Part shown: positions 53,601 to 64,000 of the stretch, piece after piece
How the letters are laid out: the number at the start of each line of letters is the position of its first letter
Position numbering within the stretch: the stretch's first letter is position 1
Origin: Fasciola hepatica
Lineage: Eukaryota > Platyhelminthes > Trematoda > Plagiorchiida > Fasciolidae
Direction of reading: 5' to 3'
Assembly: GCA_948099385.1 (NCBI GenBank)
Contig: CANUEZ040000156.1
Coordinates: 992,001 to 1,056,000 of the forward strand
Length of the DNA: 64,000 nt
Notes under the pieces: generated by a model
Seen by the model: only the letters and a program-made list of their open reading frames with translations
Told to the model about the DNA's origin: nothing
Database searches by the model: none
Position numbers and translations under genes: made by a program

Positions 53601-54972
53601 ATTGAACGGACTCGGCCGCCTCCTCGGTTGATCGTCCGGCCCGATCGGGAATGGGGTACGCAGTTATGCGTATCTCATACACCCGATTCGGCCTGGAGGA
53701 ACTGGCCTGTGCTGAGCGGCTATTTCATCAAATAACACAATTACACCAACTTATTACAAACTAAAATCAACAACACACATCAAATACTATATGACCAAAT
53801 CAAACTATTAACACGAACACGATCATGCACACTACACTGCCACTTGACGAGAAAGAACAAATCAATTGAGAATAGTTATAATAAACAAAATACCACATGT
53901 AAACCTCAATCAACACAATCAATCACATCGAGTACGCACGAGCAGATAATTAGGCTTGCCTAAATTCCCAACACGACACCAAGCGTTCACACTCAGTTTT
54001 ACTCCAACTGATCACACATCGTACGCATGTGATTTGCGACAGCCATATGCGACATGTGCATCACGGAACCACAGTGTACGGATGATGCGAGACACAGAAA
54101 AGCACCAGATGCACGGGAAAGCGCGCGCATGCAAGTACGGACGAAACATACTACTGACACGGGAGCATTCAGTAGATAACTATTTAGCTCGTCTCGCACA
54201 CAATCATGCTCGTCGTGTGCAATCCTGCTGCAAAGGGAGGAGATGAATTGGATAACTTATTCTTCATTCGCATCCAGTTGAGTTTGGATTGCTCGGGGTT
54301 GCTGAATTGGTCTTTTGATCATTTGTGTGGGTTTGATTTAGTCAGAGTACAATGCTAGTCGGTCTTGTGTGCAACTGGTCTGGTCAACTAGGTTTTGCAG
54401 TTCGCATTTAAGATCGTACTTCTAGGGATCATTCCTACAGTACGTATCACCAGGACGTCAGTCAAACTGACCCGTCCACCCAACCGCGATGACGATCCGC
54501 ATGGCCTAGTCCCGAGCGTGATCCGGGTGTGTGGCTGTCCGTCGGCCTGACCTAGCGCGTGCTTGTTGCTGGCTTGCTCGAATCAGCGGCCGTGTGAGCG
54601 TCACGCGTGCATGGTCTGATTGAACGGACTCGGCCGCCTCCTCGGTTGATCGTCCGGCCCGATCGGGAATGGGGTACGCAGTTATGCGTATCTCATACAC
54701 CCGATTCGGCCTGGAGGAACTGGCCTGTGCTGAGCGGCTATTTCATCAAATAACACAATTACACCAACTTATTACAAACTAAAATCAACAACACACATCA
54801 AATACTATATGACCAAATCAAACTATTAACACGAACACGATCATGCACACTACACTGCCACTTGACGAGAAAGAACAAATCAATTGAGAATAGTTATAAT
54901 AAACAAAATACCACATGTAAACCTCAATCAACACAATCAATCACATCGAGTACGCACGAGCAGATAATTAGG
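38685..54972. repeat. Array segment, copies 39-54: most uniform stretch
   Basis: Nearly all copies share C348, G520, G562, T584 and A669; copies 43-48 and 51-54 look identical by eye. Exceptions are A780 in copy 39 (39464), G528 in copies 40 and 42 (40230 and 42266), T348 in copies 40 and 50, and G510 in copy 49 (49374). Such long runs of one haplotype suggest recent local expansion. The same haplotype occurs in copies 24-26. Confidence 0.8.
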
Positions 54973-57900
54973 CTTGCCTAAATTCCCAACACGACACCAA
55001 GCGTTCACACTCAGTTTTACTCCAACTGATCACACATCGTACGCATGTGATTTGCGACAGCCATATGCGACATGTGCATCACGGAACCACAGTGTACGGA
55101 TGATGCGAGACACAGAAAAGCACCAGATGCACGGGAAAGCGCGCGCATGCAAGTACGGACGAAACATACTACTGACACGGGAGCATTCAGTAGATAACTA
55201 TTTAGCTCGTCTCGCACACAATCATGCTCGTCGTGTGCAATCCTGCTGCAAAGGGAGGAGATGAATTGGATAACTTATTCTTCATTCGCATCCAGTTGAG
55301 TTTGGATTGCTCGGGGTTGTTGAATTGGTCTTTTGATCATTTGTGTGGGTTTGATTTAGTCAGAGTACAATGCTAGTCGGTCTTGTGTGCAACTGGTCTG
55401 GTCAACTAGGTTTTGCAGTTCGCATTTAAGATCGTACTTCTAGGGATCATTCCTACAGTACGTATCACCAGGACGTCAGTCAAACTGACCCGTCCACCCA
55501 ACCGCGATGACGATCCGCATGGCCTAGTCCCGATCGTGATCCGGGTGTGTGGCTGTCCGTCGGCCTGACCTAGCGCGTGCTTGTTGCTGGCTTGCTCGAA
55601 TCAGCGGCCGTGTGAGCGTCACGCGTGCATGGTCTGATTGAACGGACTCGGCCGCCTCCTCGGTTGATCGTCCGGCCCGATCGGGAATGGGGTACGCAGT
55701 TATGCGTATCTCATACACCCGATTCGGCCTGGAGGAACTGGCCTGTGCTGAGCGGCTATTTCATCAAATAACACAATTACACCAACTTATTACAAACTAA
55801 AATCAACAACACACATCAAATACTATATGACCAAATCAAACTATTAACACGAACACGATCATGCACACTACACTGCCACTTGACGAGAAAGAACAAATCA
55901 ATTGAGAATAGTTATAATAAACAAAATACCACATGTAAACCTCAATCAACACAATCAATCACATCGAGTACGCACGAGCAGATAATTAGGCTTGCCTAAA
56001 TTCCCAACACGACACCAAGCGTTCACACTCAGTTTTACTCCAACTGATCACACATCGTACGCATGTGATTTGCGACAGCCATATGCGACATGTGCATCAC
56101 GGAACCACAGTGTACGGATGATGCGAGACACAGAAAAGCACCAGATGCACGGGAAAGCGCGCGCATGCAAGTACGGACGAAACATACTACTGACACGGGA
56201 GCATTCAGTAGATAACTATTTAGCTCGTCTCGCACACAATCATGCTCGTCGTGTGCAATCCTGCTGCAAAGGGAGGAGATGAATTGGATAACTTATTCTT
56301 CATTCGCATCCAGTTGAGTTTGGATTGCTCGGGGTTGCTGAATTGGTCTTTTGATCATTTGTGTGGGTTTGATTTAGTCAGAGTACAATGCTAGTCGGTC
56401 TTGTGTGCAACTGGTCTGGTCAACTAGGTTTTGCAGTTCGCATTTAAGATCGTACTTCTAGGGATCATTCCTACAGTACGTATCACCAGGACGTCAGTCA
56501 AACTGACCCGTCCACCCAACCGCGATGACGATCCGCATGGCCTAGTCCCGATCGTGATCCGGGTGTGTGGCTGTCCGTCGGCCTGACCTAGCGCGTGCTT
56601 GTTGCTGGCTTGCTCGAATCAGCGGCCGTGTGAGCGTCACGCGTGCATGGTCTGATTGAACGGACTCGGCCGCCTCCTCGGTTGATCGTCCGGCCCGATC
56701 GGGAATGGGGTACGCAGTTATGCGTATCTCATACACCCGATTCGGCCTGGAGGAACTGGCCTGTGCTGAGCGGCTATTTCATCAAATAACACAATTACAC
56801 CAACTTATTACAAACTAAAATCAACAACACACATCAAATACTATATGACCAAATCAAACTATTAACACGAACACGATCATGCACACTACACTGCCACTTG
56901 ACGAGAAAGAACAAATCAATTGAGAATAGTTATAATAAACAAAATACCACATGTAAACCTCAATCAACACAATCAATCACATCGAGTACGCACGAGCAGA
57001 TAATTAGGCTTGCCTAAATTCCCAACACGACACCAAGCGTTCACACTCAGTTTTACTCCAACTGATCACACATCGTACGCATGTGATTTGCGACAGCCAT
57101 ATGCGACATGTGCATCACGGAACCACAGTGTACGGATGATGCGAGACACAGAAAAGCACCAGATGCACGGGAAAGCGCGCGCATGCAAGTACGGACGAAA
57201 CATACTACTGACACGGGAGCATTCAGTAGATAACTATTTAGCTCGTCTCGCACACAATCATGCTCGTCGTGTGCAATCCTGCTGCAAAGGGAGGAGATGA
57301 ATTGGATAACTTATTCTTCATTCGCATCCAGTTGAGTTTGGATTGCTCGGGGTTGTTGAATTGGTCTTTTGATCATTTGTGTGGGTTTGATTTAGTCAGA
57401 GTACAATGCTAGTCGGTCTTGTGTGCAACTGGTCTGGTCAACTAGGTTTTGCAGTTCGCATTTAAGATCGTACTTCTAGGGATCATTCCTACAGTACGTA
57501 TCACCAGGACGTCAGTCAAACTGACCCGTCCACCCAACCGCGATGACGATCCGCATGGCCTAGTCCCGAGCGTGATCCGGGTGTGTGGCTGTCCGTCGGC
57601 CTGACCTAGCGCGTGCTTGTTGCTGGCTTGCTCGAATCAGCGGCCGTGTGAGCGTCACGCGTGCATGGTCTGATTGAACGGACTCGGCCGCCTCCTCGGT
57701 TGGTCGTCCGGCCCGATCGGGAATGGGGTACGCAGTTATGCGTATCTCATACACCCGATTCGGCCTGGAGGAACTGGCCTGTGCTGAGCGGCTATTTCAT
57801 CAAATAACACAATTACACCAACTTATTACAAACTAAAATCAACAACACACATCAAATACTATATGACCAAATCAAACTATTAACACGAACACGATCATGC

Positions 57901-60062
57901 ACACTACACTGCCACTTGACGAGAAAGAACAAATCAATTGAGAATAGTTATAATAAACAAAATACCACATGTAAACCTCAATCAACACAATCAATCACAT
58001 CGAGTACGCACGAGCAGATAATTAGGCTTGCCTAAATTCCCAACACGACACCAAGCGTTCACACTCAGTTTTACTCCAACTGATCACACATCGTACGCAT
58101 GTGATTTGCGACAGCCATATGCGACATGTGCATCACGGAACCACAGTGTACGGATGATGCGAGACACAGAAAAGCACCAGATGCACGGGAAAGCGCGCGC
58201 ATGCAAGTACGGACGAAACATACTACTGACACGGGAGCATTCAGTAGATAACTATTTAGCTCGTCTCGCACACAATCATGCTCGTCGTGTGCAATCCTGC
58301 TGCAAAGGGAGGAGATGAATTGGATAACTTATTCTTCATTCGCATCCAGTTGAGTTTGGATTGCTCGGGGTTGTTGAATTGGTCTTTTGATCATTTGTGT
58401 GGGTTTGATTTAGTCAGAGTACAATGCTAGTCGGTCTTGTGTGCAACTGGTCTGGTCAACTAGGTTTTGCAGTTCGCATTTAAGATCGTACTTCTAGGGA
58501 TCATTCCTACAGTACGTATCACCAGGACGTCAGTCAAACTGACCCGTCCACCCAACCGCGATGACGATCCGCATGGCCTAGTCCCGAGCGTGATCCGGGT
58601 GTGTGGCTGTCCGTCGGCCTGACCTAGCGCGTGCTTGTTGCTGGCTTGCTCGAATCAGCGGCCGTGTGAGCGTCACGCGTGCATGGTCTGATTGAACGGA
58701 CTCGGCCGCCTCCTCGGTTGGTCGTCCGGCCCGATCGGGAATGGGGTACGCAGTTATGCGTATCTCATACACCCGATTCGGCCTGGAGGAACTGGCCTGT
58801 GCTGAGCGGCTATTTCATCAAATAACACAATTACACCAACTTATTACAAACTAAAATCAACAACACACATCAAATACTATATGACCAAATCAAACTATTA
58901 ACACGAACACGATCATGCACACTACACTGCCACTTGACGAGAAAGAACAAATCAATTGAGAATAGTTATAATAAACAAAATACCACATGTAAACCTCAAT
59001 CAACACAATCAATCACATCGAGTACGCACGAGCAGATAATTAGGCTTGCCTAAATTCCCAACACGACACCAAGCGTTCACACTCAGTTTTACTCCAACTG
59101 ATCACACATCGTACGCATGTGATTTGCGACAGCCATATGCGACATGTGCATCACGGAACCACAGTGTACGGATGATGCGAGACACAGAAAAGCACCAGAT
59201 GCACGGGAAAGCGCGCGCATGCAAGTACGGACGAAACATACTACTGACACGGGAGCATTCAGTAGATAACTATTTAGCTCGTCTCGCACACAATCATGCT
59301 CGTCGTGTGCAATCCTGCTGCAAAGGGAGGAGATGAATTGGATAACTTATTCTTCATTCGCATCCAGTTGAGTTTGGATTGCTCGGGGTTGTTGAATTGG
59401 TCTTTTGATCATTTGTGTGGGTTTGATTTAGTCAGAGTACAATGCTAGTCGGTCTTGTGTGCAACTGGTCTGGTCAACTAGGTTTTGCAGTTCGCATTTA
59501 AGATCGTACTTCTAGGGATCATTCCTACAGTACGTATCACCAGGACGTCAGTCAAACTGACCCGTCCACCCAACCGCGATGACGATCCGCATGGCCTAGT
59601 CCCGAGCGTGATCCGGGTGTGTGGCTGTCCGTCGGCCTGACCTAGCGCGTGCTTGTTGCTGGCTTGCTCGAATCAGCGGCCGTGTGAGCGTCACGCGTGC
59701 ATGGTCTGATTGAACGGACTCGGCCGCCTCCTCGGTTGATCGTCCGGCCCGATCGGGAATGGGGTACGCAGTTATGCGTATCTCATACACCCGATTCGGC
59801 CTGGAGGAACTGGCCTGTGCTGAGCGGCTATTTCATCAAATAACACAAATACACCAACTTATTACAAACTAAAATCAACAACACACATCAAATACTATAT
59901 GACCAAATCAAACTATTAACACGAACACGATCATGCACACTACACTGCCACTTGACGAGAAAGAACAAATCAATTGAGAATAGTTATAATAAACAAAATA
60001 CCACATGTAAACCTCAATCAACACAATCAATCACATCGAGTACGCACGAGCAGATAATTAGG

Positions 60063-61064
60063 CTTGCCTAAATTCCCAACACGACACCAAGCGTTCACAC
60101 TCAGTTTTACTCCAACTGATCACACATCGTACGCATGTGATTTTCGACAGCCATATGCGACATGTGCATCACGGAACCACAGTGTACGGATGATGCGAGA
60201 CACAGAAAAGCACCAGATGCACGGGAAAGCGCGCGCATGCAAGTACGGACGAAACATACTACTGACACGGGAGCATTCAGTAGATAACTATTTAGCTCGT
60301 CTCGCACACAATCATGCTCGTCGTGTGCAATCCTGCTGCAAAGGGAGGAGATGAATTGGATAACTTATTCTTCATTCGCATCCAGTTGAGTTTGGATTGC
60401 TCGGGGTTGTTGAATTGGTCTTTTGATCATTTGTGTGGGTTTGATTTAGTCAGAGTACAATGCTAGTCGGTCTTGTGTGCAACTGGTCTGGTCAACTAGG
60501 TTTTGCAGTTCGCATTGGGATCATTCCTACAGTACGTATCACCAGGACGTCAGTCAAACTGACCCGTCCACCCAACCGCGATGACGATCCGCATGGCCTA
60601 GTCCCGAGCGTGATCCGGGTGTGTGGCTGTCCGTCGGCCTGACCTAGCGCGTGCTTGTTGCTGGCTTGCTCGAATCAGCGGCCGTGTGAGCGTCACGCGT
60701 GCATGGTCTGATTGAACGGACTCGGCCGCCTCCTCGGTTGATCGTCCGGCCCGATCGGGAATGGGGTACGCAGTTATGCGTATCTCATACACCCGATTCG
60801 GCCTGGAGGAACTGGCCTGTGCTGAGCGGCTATTTCATCAAATAACACAATTACACCAACTTATTACAAACTAAAATCAACAACACACATCAAATACTAT
60901 ATGACCAAATCAAACTATTAACACGAACACGATCATGCACACTACACTGCCACTTGACGAGAAAGAACAAATCAATTGAGAATAGTTATAATAAACAAAA
61001 TACCACATGTAAACCTCAATCAACACAATCAATCACATCGAGTACGCACGAGCAGATAATTAGG
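60063..61064. repeat. Copy 60: 1002-bp monomer with 16-base deletion
   Basis: Unit bases u455-u470 are missing; the junction lies between window positions 60516 and 60517, where CATT is followed directly by GGGATC. No microhomology at the breakpoints is apparent. Copy 60 also has T at u82 (60144). Since copies 61-63 are unaffected, the deletion has not spread. It is the only length variant I see in 63 monomers. It creates a 60-codon frame at 60460-60642, a by-product of joining frames. Confidence 0.92.
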
Positions 61065-63100
61065 CTTGCCTAAATTCCCAACACGACACCAAGCGTTCAC
61101 ACTCAGTTTTACTCCAACTGATCACACATCGTACGCATGTGATTTGCGACAGCCATATGCGACATGTGCATCACGGAACCACAGTGTACGGATGATGCGA
61201 GACACAGAAAAGCACCAGATGCACGGGAAAGCGCGCGCATGCAAGTACGGACGAAACATACTACTGACACGGGAGCATTCAGTAGATAACTATTTAGCTC
61301 GTCTCGCACACAATCATGCTCGTCGTGTGCAATACTGCTGCAAAGGGAGGAGATGAATTGGATAACTTATTCTTCATTCGCATCCAGTTGAGTTTGGATT
61401 GCTCGGGGTTGTTGAATTGGTCTTTTGATCATTTGTGTGGGTTTGATTTAGTCAGAGTACAATGCTAGTCGGTCTTGTGTGCAACTGGTCTGGTCAACTA
61501 GGTTTTGCAGTTCGCATTTAAGATCGTACTTCTAGGGATCATTCCTACAGTACGTATCACCAGGACGTCAGTCAAACTGACCCGTCCACCCAACCGCGAT
61601 GACGATCCGCATGGCCTAGTCCCGAGCGTGATCCGGGTGTGTGGCTGTCCGTCGGCCTGACCTAGCGCGTGCTTGTTGCTGGCTTGCTCGAATCAGCGGC
61701 CGTGTGAGCGTCACGCGTGCATGGTCTGATTGAACGGACTCGGCCGCCTCCTCGGTTGGTCGTCCGGCCCGATCGGGAATGGGGTACGCAGTTATGCGTA
61801 TCTCATACACCCGATTCGGCCTGGAGGAACTGGCCTGTGCTGAGCGGCTATTTCATCAAATAACACAAATACACCAACTTATTACAAACTAAAATCAACA
61901 ACACACATCAAATACTATATGACCAAATCAAACTATTAACACGAACACGATCATGCACACTACACTGCCACTTGACGAGAAAAAACAAATCAATTGAGAA
62001 TAGTTATAATAAACAAAATACCACATGTAAACCTCAATCAACACAATCAATCACATCGAGTACGCACGAGCAGATAATTAGGCTTGCCTAAATTCCCAAC
62101 ACGACACCAAGCGTTCACACTCAGTTTTACTCCAACTGATCACACATCGTACGCATGTGATTTGCGACAGCCATATGCGACATGTGCATCACGGAACCAC
62201 AGTGTACGGATGATGCGAGACACAGAAAAGCACCAGATGCACGGGAAAGCGCGCGCATGCAAGTACGGACGAAACATACTACTGACACGGGAGCATTCAG
62301 TAGATAACTATTTAGCTCGTCTCGCACACAATCATGCTCGTCGTGTGCAATCCTGCTGCAAAGGGAGGAGATGAATTGGATAACTTATTCTTCATTCGCA
62401 TCCAGTTGAATTTGGATTGCTCGGGGTTGCTGAATTGGTCTTTTGATCATTTGTGTGGGTTTGATTTAGTCAGAGTACAATGCTAGTCGGTCTTGTGTGC
62501 AACTGGTCTGGTCAACTAGGTTTTGCAGTTCGCATTTAAGATCGTACTTCTAGGGATCATTCCTACAGTACGTATCATCAGGACGTCAGTCAAACTGACC
62601 CGTCCACCCAACCGCGATGACGATCCGCATGGCCTAGTCCCGAGCGTGATCCGGGTGTGTGGCTGTCCGTCGGCCTGACCTAGCGCGTGCTTGTTGCTGG
62701 CTTGCTCGAATCAGCGGCCGTGTGAGCGTCACGCGTGCATGGTCTGATTGAACGGACTCGGCCGCCTCCTCGGTTGATCGTCCGGCCCGATCGGGAATGG
62801 GGTACGCAGTTATGCGTATCTCATACACCCGATTCGGCCTGGAGGAACTGGCCTGTGCTGAGCGGCTATTTCATCAAATAACACAATTACACCAACTTAT
62901 TACAAACTAAAATCAACAACACACATCAAATACTATATGACCAAATCAAACTATTAACACGAACACGATCATGCACACTACACTGCCACTTGACGAGAAA
63001 GAACAAATCAATTGAGAATAGTTATAATAAACAAAATACCACATGTAAACCTCAATCAACACAATCAATCACATCGAGTACGCACGAGCAGATAATTAGG

Positions 63101-64000
63101 CTTGCCTAAATTCCCAACACGACACCAAGCGTTCACACTCAGTTTTACTCCAACTGATCACACATCGTACGCATGTGATTTGCGACAGCCATATGCGACA
63201 TGTGCATCACGGAACCACAGTGTACGGATGATGCGAGACACAGAAAAGCACCAGATGCACGGGAAAGCGCGCGCATGCAAGTACGGACGAAACATACTAC
63301 TGACACGGGAGCATTCAGTAGATAACTATTTAGCTCGTCTCGCACACAATCATGCTCGTCGTGTGCAATACTGCTGCAAAGGGAGGAGATGAATTGGATA
63401 ACTTATTCTTCATTCGCATCCAGTTGAGTTTGGATTGCTCGGGGTTGTTGAATTGGTCTTTTGATCATTTGTGTGGGTTTGATTTAGTCAGAGTACAATG
63501 CTAGTCGGTCTTGTGTGCAACTGGTCTGGTCAACTAGGTTTTGCAGTTCGCATTTAAGATCGTACTTCTAGGGATCATTCCTACAGTACGTATCACCAGG
63601 ACGTCAGTCAAACTGACCCGTCCACCCAACCGCGATGACGATCCGCATGGCCTAGTCCCGAGCGTGATCCGGGTGTGTGGCTGTCCGTCGGCCTGACCTA
63701 GCGCGTGCTTGTTGCTGGCTTGCTCGAATCAGCGGCCGTGTGAGCGTCACGCGTGCATGGTCTGATTGAACGGACTCGGCCGCCTCCTCGGTTGGTCGTC
63801 CGGCCCGATCGGGAATGGGGTACGCAGTTATGCGTATCTCATACACCCGATTCGGCCTGGAGGAACTGGCCTGTGCTGAGCGGCTATTTCATCAAATAAC
63901 ACAAATACACCAACTTATTACAAACTAAAATCAACAACACACATCAAATACTATATGACCAAATCAAACTATTAACACGAACACGATCATGCACACTACA
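63101..64000. repeat. Copy 63: partial monomer cut by the window edge
   Basis: This copy covers u1-u900 and stops only because the window ends; nothing suggests the array ends here. It matches copy 61 at A270, G695 and A805 and differs from copy 62 at all three, so copies 61-62 and 63-next probably form a two-monomer repeat. Whether it also shares A919 with copy 61 cannot be seen, because that position lies beyond the window. Confidence 0.9.

Larger units (their letters stand above)
1..64000. repeat. Tandem satellite array, 1018-bp monomer, 62.9 copies
   Basis: The same sequence recurs every 1,018 bases from the first base to the last, always in the same orientation. The junction between copies is seamless. 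The only length change seen is a 16-base deletion in copy 60, so later copies start at 61065, 62083 and 63101. Copies differ at few sites (at least 22 variable positions counted by eye over the unit), and most neighbours differ at zero to four bases, so identity is above 99.5%. Such homogeneity is typical of satellite DNA kept uniform by unequal exchange or gene conversion. Both window edges lie inside the array, so its full length is unknown. No other sequence interrupts it. The family is not recognised; a centromeric, subtelomeric or sex/B-chromosome satellite of a eukaryote is the most likely setting, but that is inference. Confidence 0.98.
54973..64000. repeat. Array segment, copies 55-63: most diverse stretch
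   Basis: T at u562 occurs only in copies 55 and 56 (55534 and 56552). G at u695 occurs in copies 57, 58, 61 and 63. A at u805 occurs in copies 59, 61 and 63. A at u270 occurs in copies 61 and 63 (61334 and 63370). Private changes are T82 (60144) and the 16-base deletion in copy 60, A919 in copy 61 (61983), and A328 and T496 in copy 62 (62410 and 62578). Both kinds of sharing appear: adjacent pairs (55/56, 57/58) and alternate copies (59/61/63). This is the highest local density of variants in the window. Confidence 0.8.

Noticed and set aside
60460..60642. 60-codon frame unique to copy 60
   Set aside because: Created by the 16-base deletion joining two frames.
1..64000. CRISPR array
   Set aside because: The repeat is 1,018 bp with no unique spacers between copies and no cas genes.
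1..64000. Ribosomal, 5S, snRNA or spliced-leader gene array
   Set aside because: Characteristic core sequences of 5S, U2, U6 and rRNA were looked for in the monomer on both strands and not found.
1..64000. Assembly or amplification artefact repeating a single unit
   Set aside because: Copies carry ordered, partly shared substitutions and a private deletion, which a simple looped assembly would not create. Raw long reads would still be needed to confirm copy number.

Overview
The whole 64,000-base window is one head-to-tail tandem array of a single 1,018-bp monomer. With the phase set at base 1, copy k (k = 1 to 60) starts at 1 + 1018 x (k-1). Copy 60 (60063-61064) is 16 bp short, copies 61 and 62 are full length, and copy 63 (63101-64000) is cut by the window edge at unit position 900. 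That gives 62 monomers plus 88% of another, all in the same orientation. Nothing is inserted between them and neither array end is reached. Unit positions below are written u1-u1018.

The sequence looks like homogenised eukaryotic satellite DNA, as in a centromeric, subtelomeric, sex-chromosome or B-chromosome block. The grounds are array length, kilobase-scale period, near-identity of copies and absence of any credible gene. I do not recognise the monomer and cannot name the organism. The u481-u780 block has about 31 CpG in 280 bp, so CpG is not depleted there. By hand count the monomer is about 48% GC.

The monomer has four compositional domains: u1-300 (mixed, about 49% GC, many short palindromes and a short alternating purine/pyrimidine run); u301-450 (68% T+G on the + strand); u481-780 (61% GC, CpG-rich, with two short hairpins and a 10-bp palindrome); and u781-1018 (34% GC, very poor in G, including a 73-base tract with no G). 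A TTAGGC/GCCTAA palindrome spans the arbitrary unit junction.

By eye I find at least 22 variable sites and one indel across 63 copies. The variants are ordered along the array. A520 occurs only at the left (copies 1, 2, 3, 5). G669 occurs in copies 12, 14, 16, 19, 21 and 27. A562 occupies copies 20, 22, 23 and 27-38. Copies 43-48 and 51-54 are almost uniform. Copies 55-63 carry an unusual number of local variants. Several variants are shared by copies i and i+2 but not i+1 (4/6, 12/14/16, 17/19, 40/42, 59/61/63), and one stretch shows a three-copy rhythm (30-36). This is what local unequal exchange of two- and three-monomer blocks would leave. Short open frames recur in each monomer but show no sign of being genes. 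The interest lies in the array's architecture and its record of turnover; I found no gene-encoded system.
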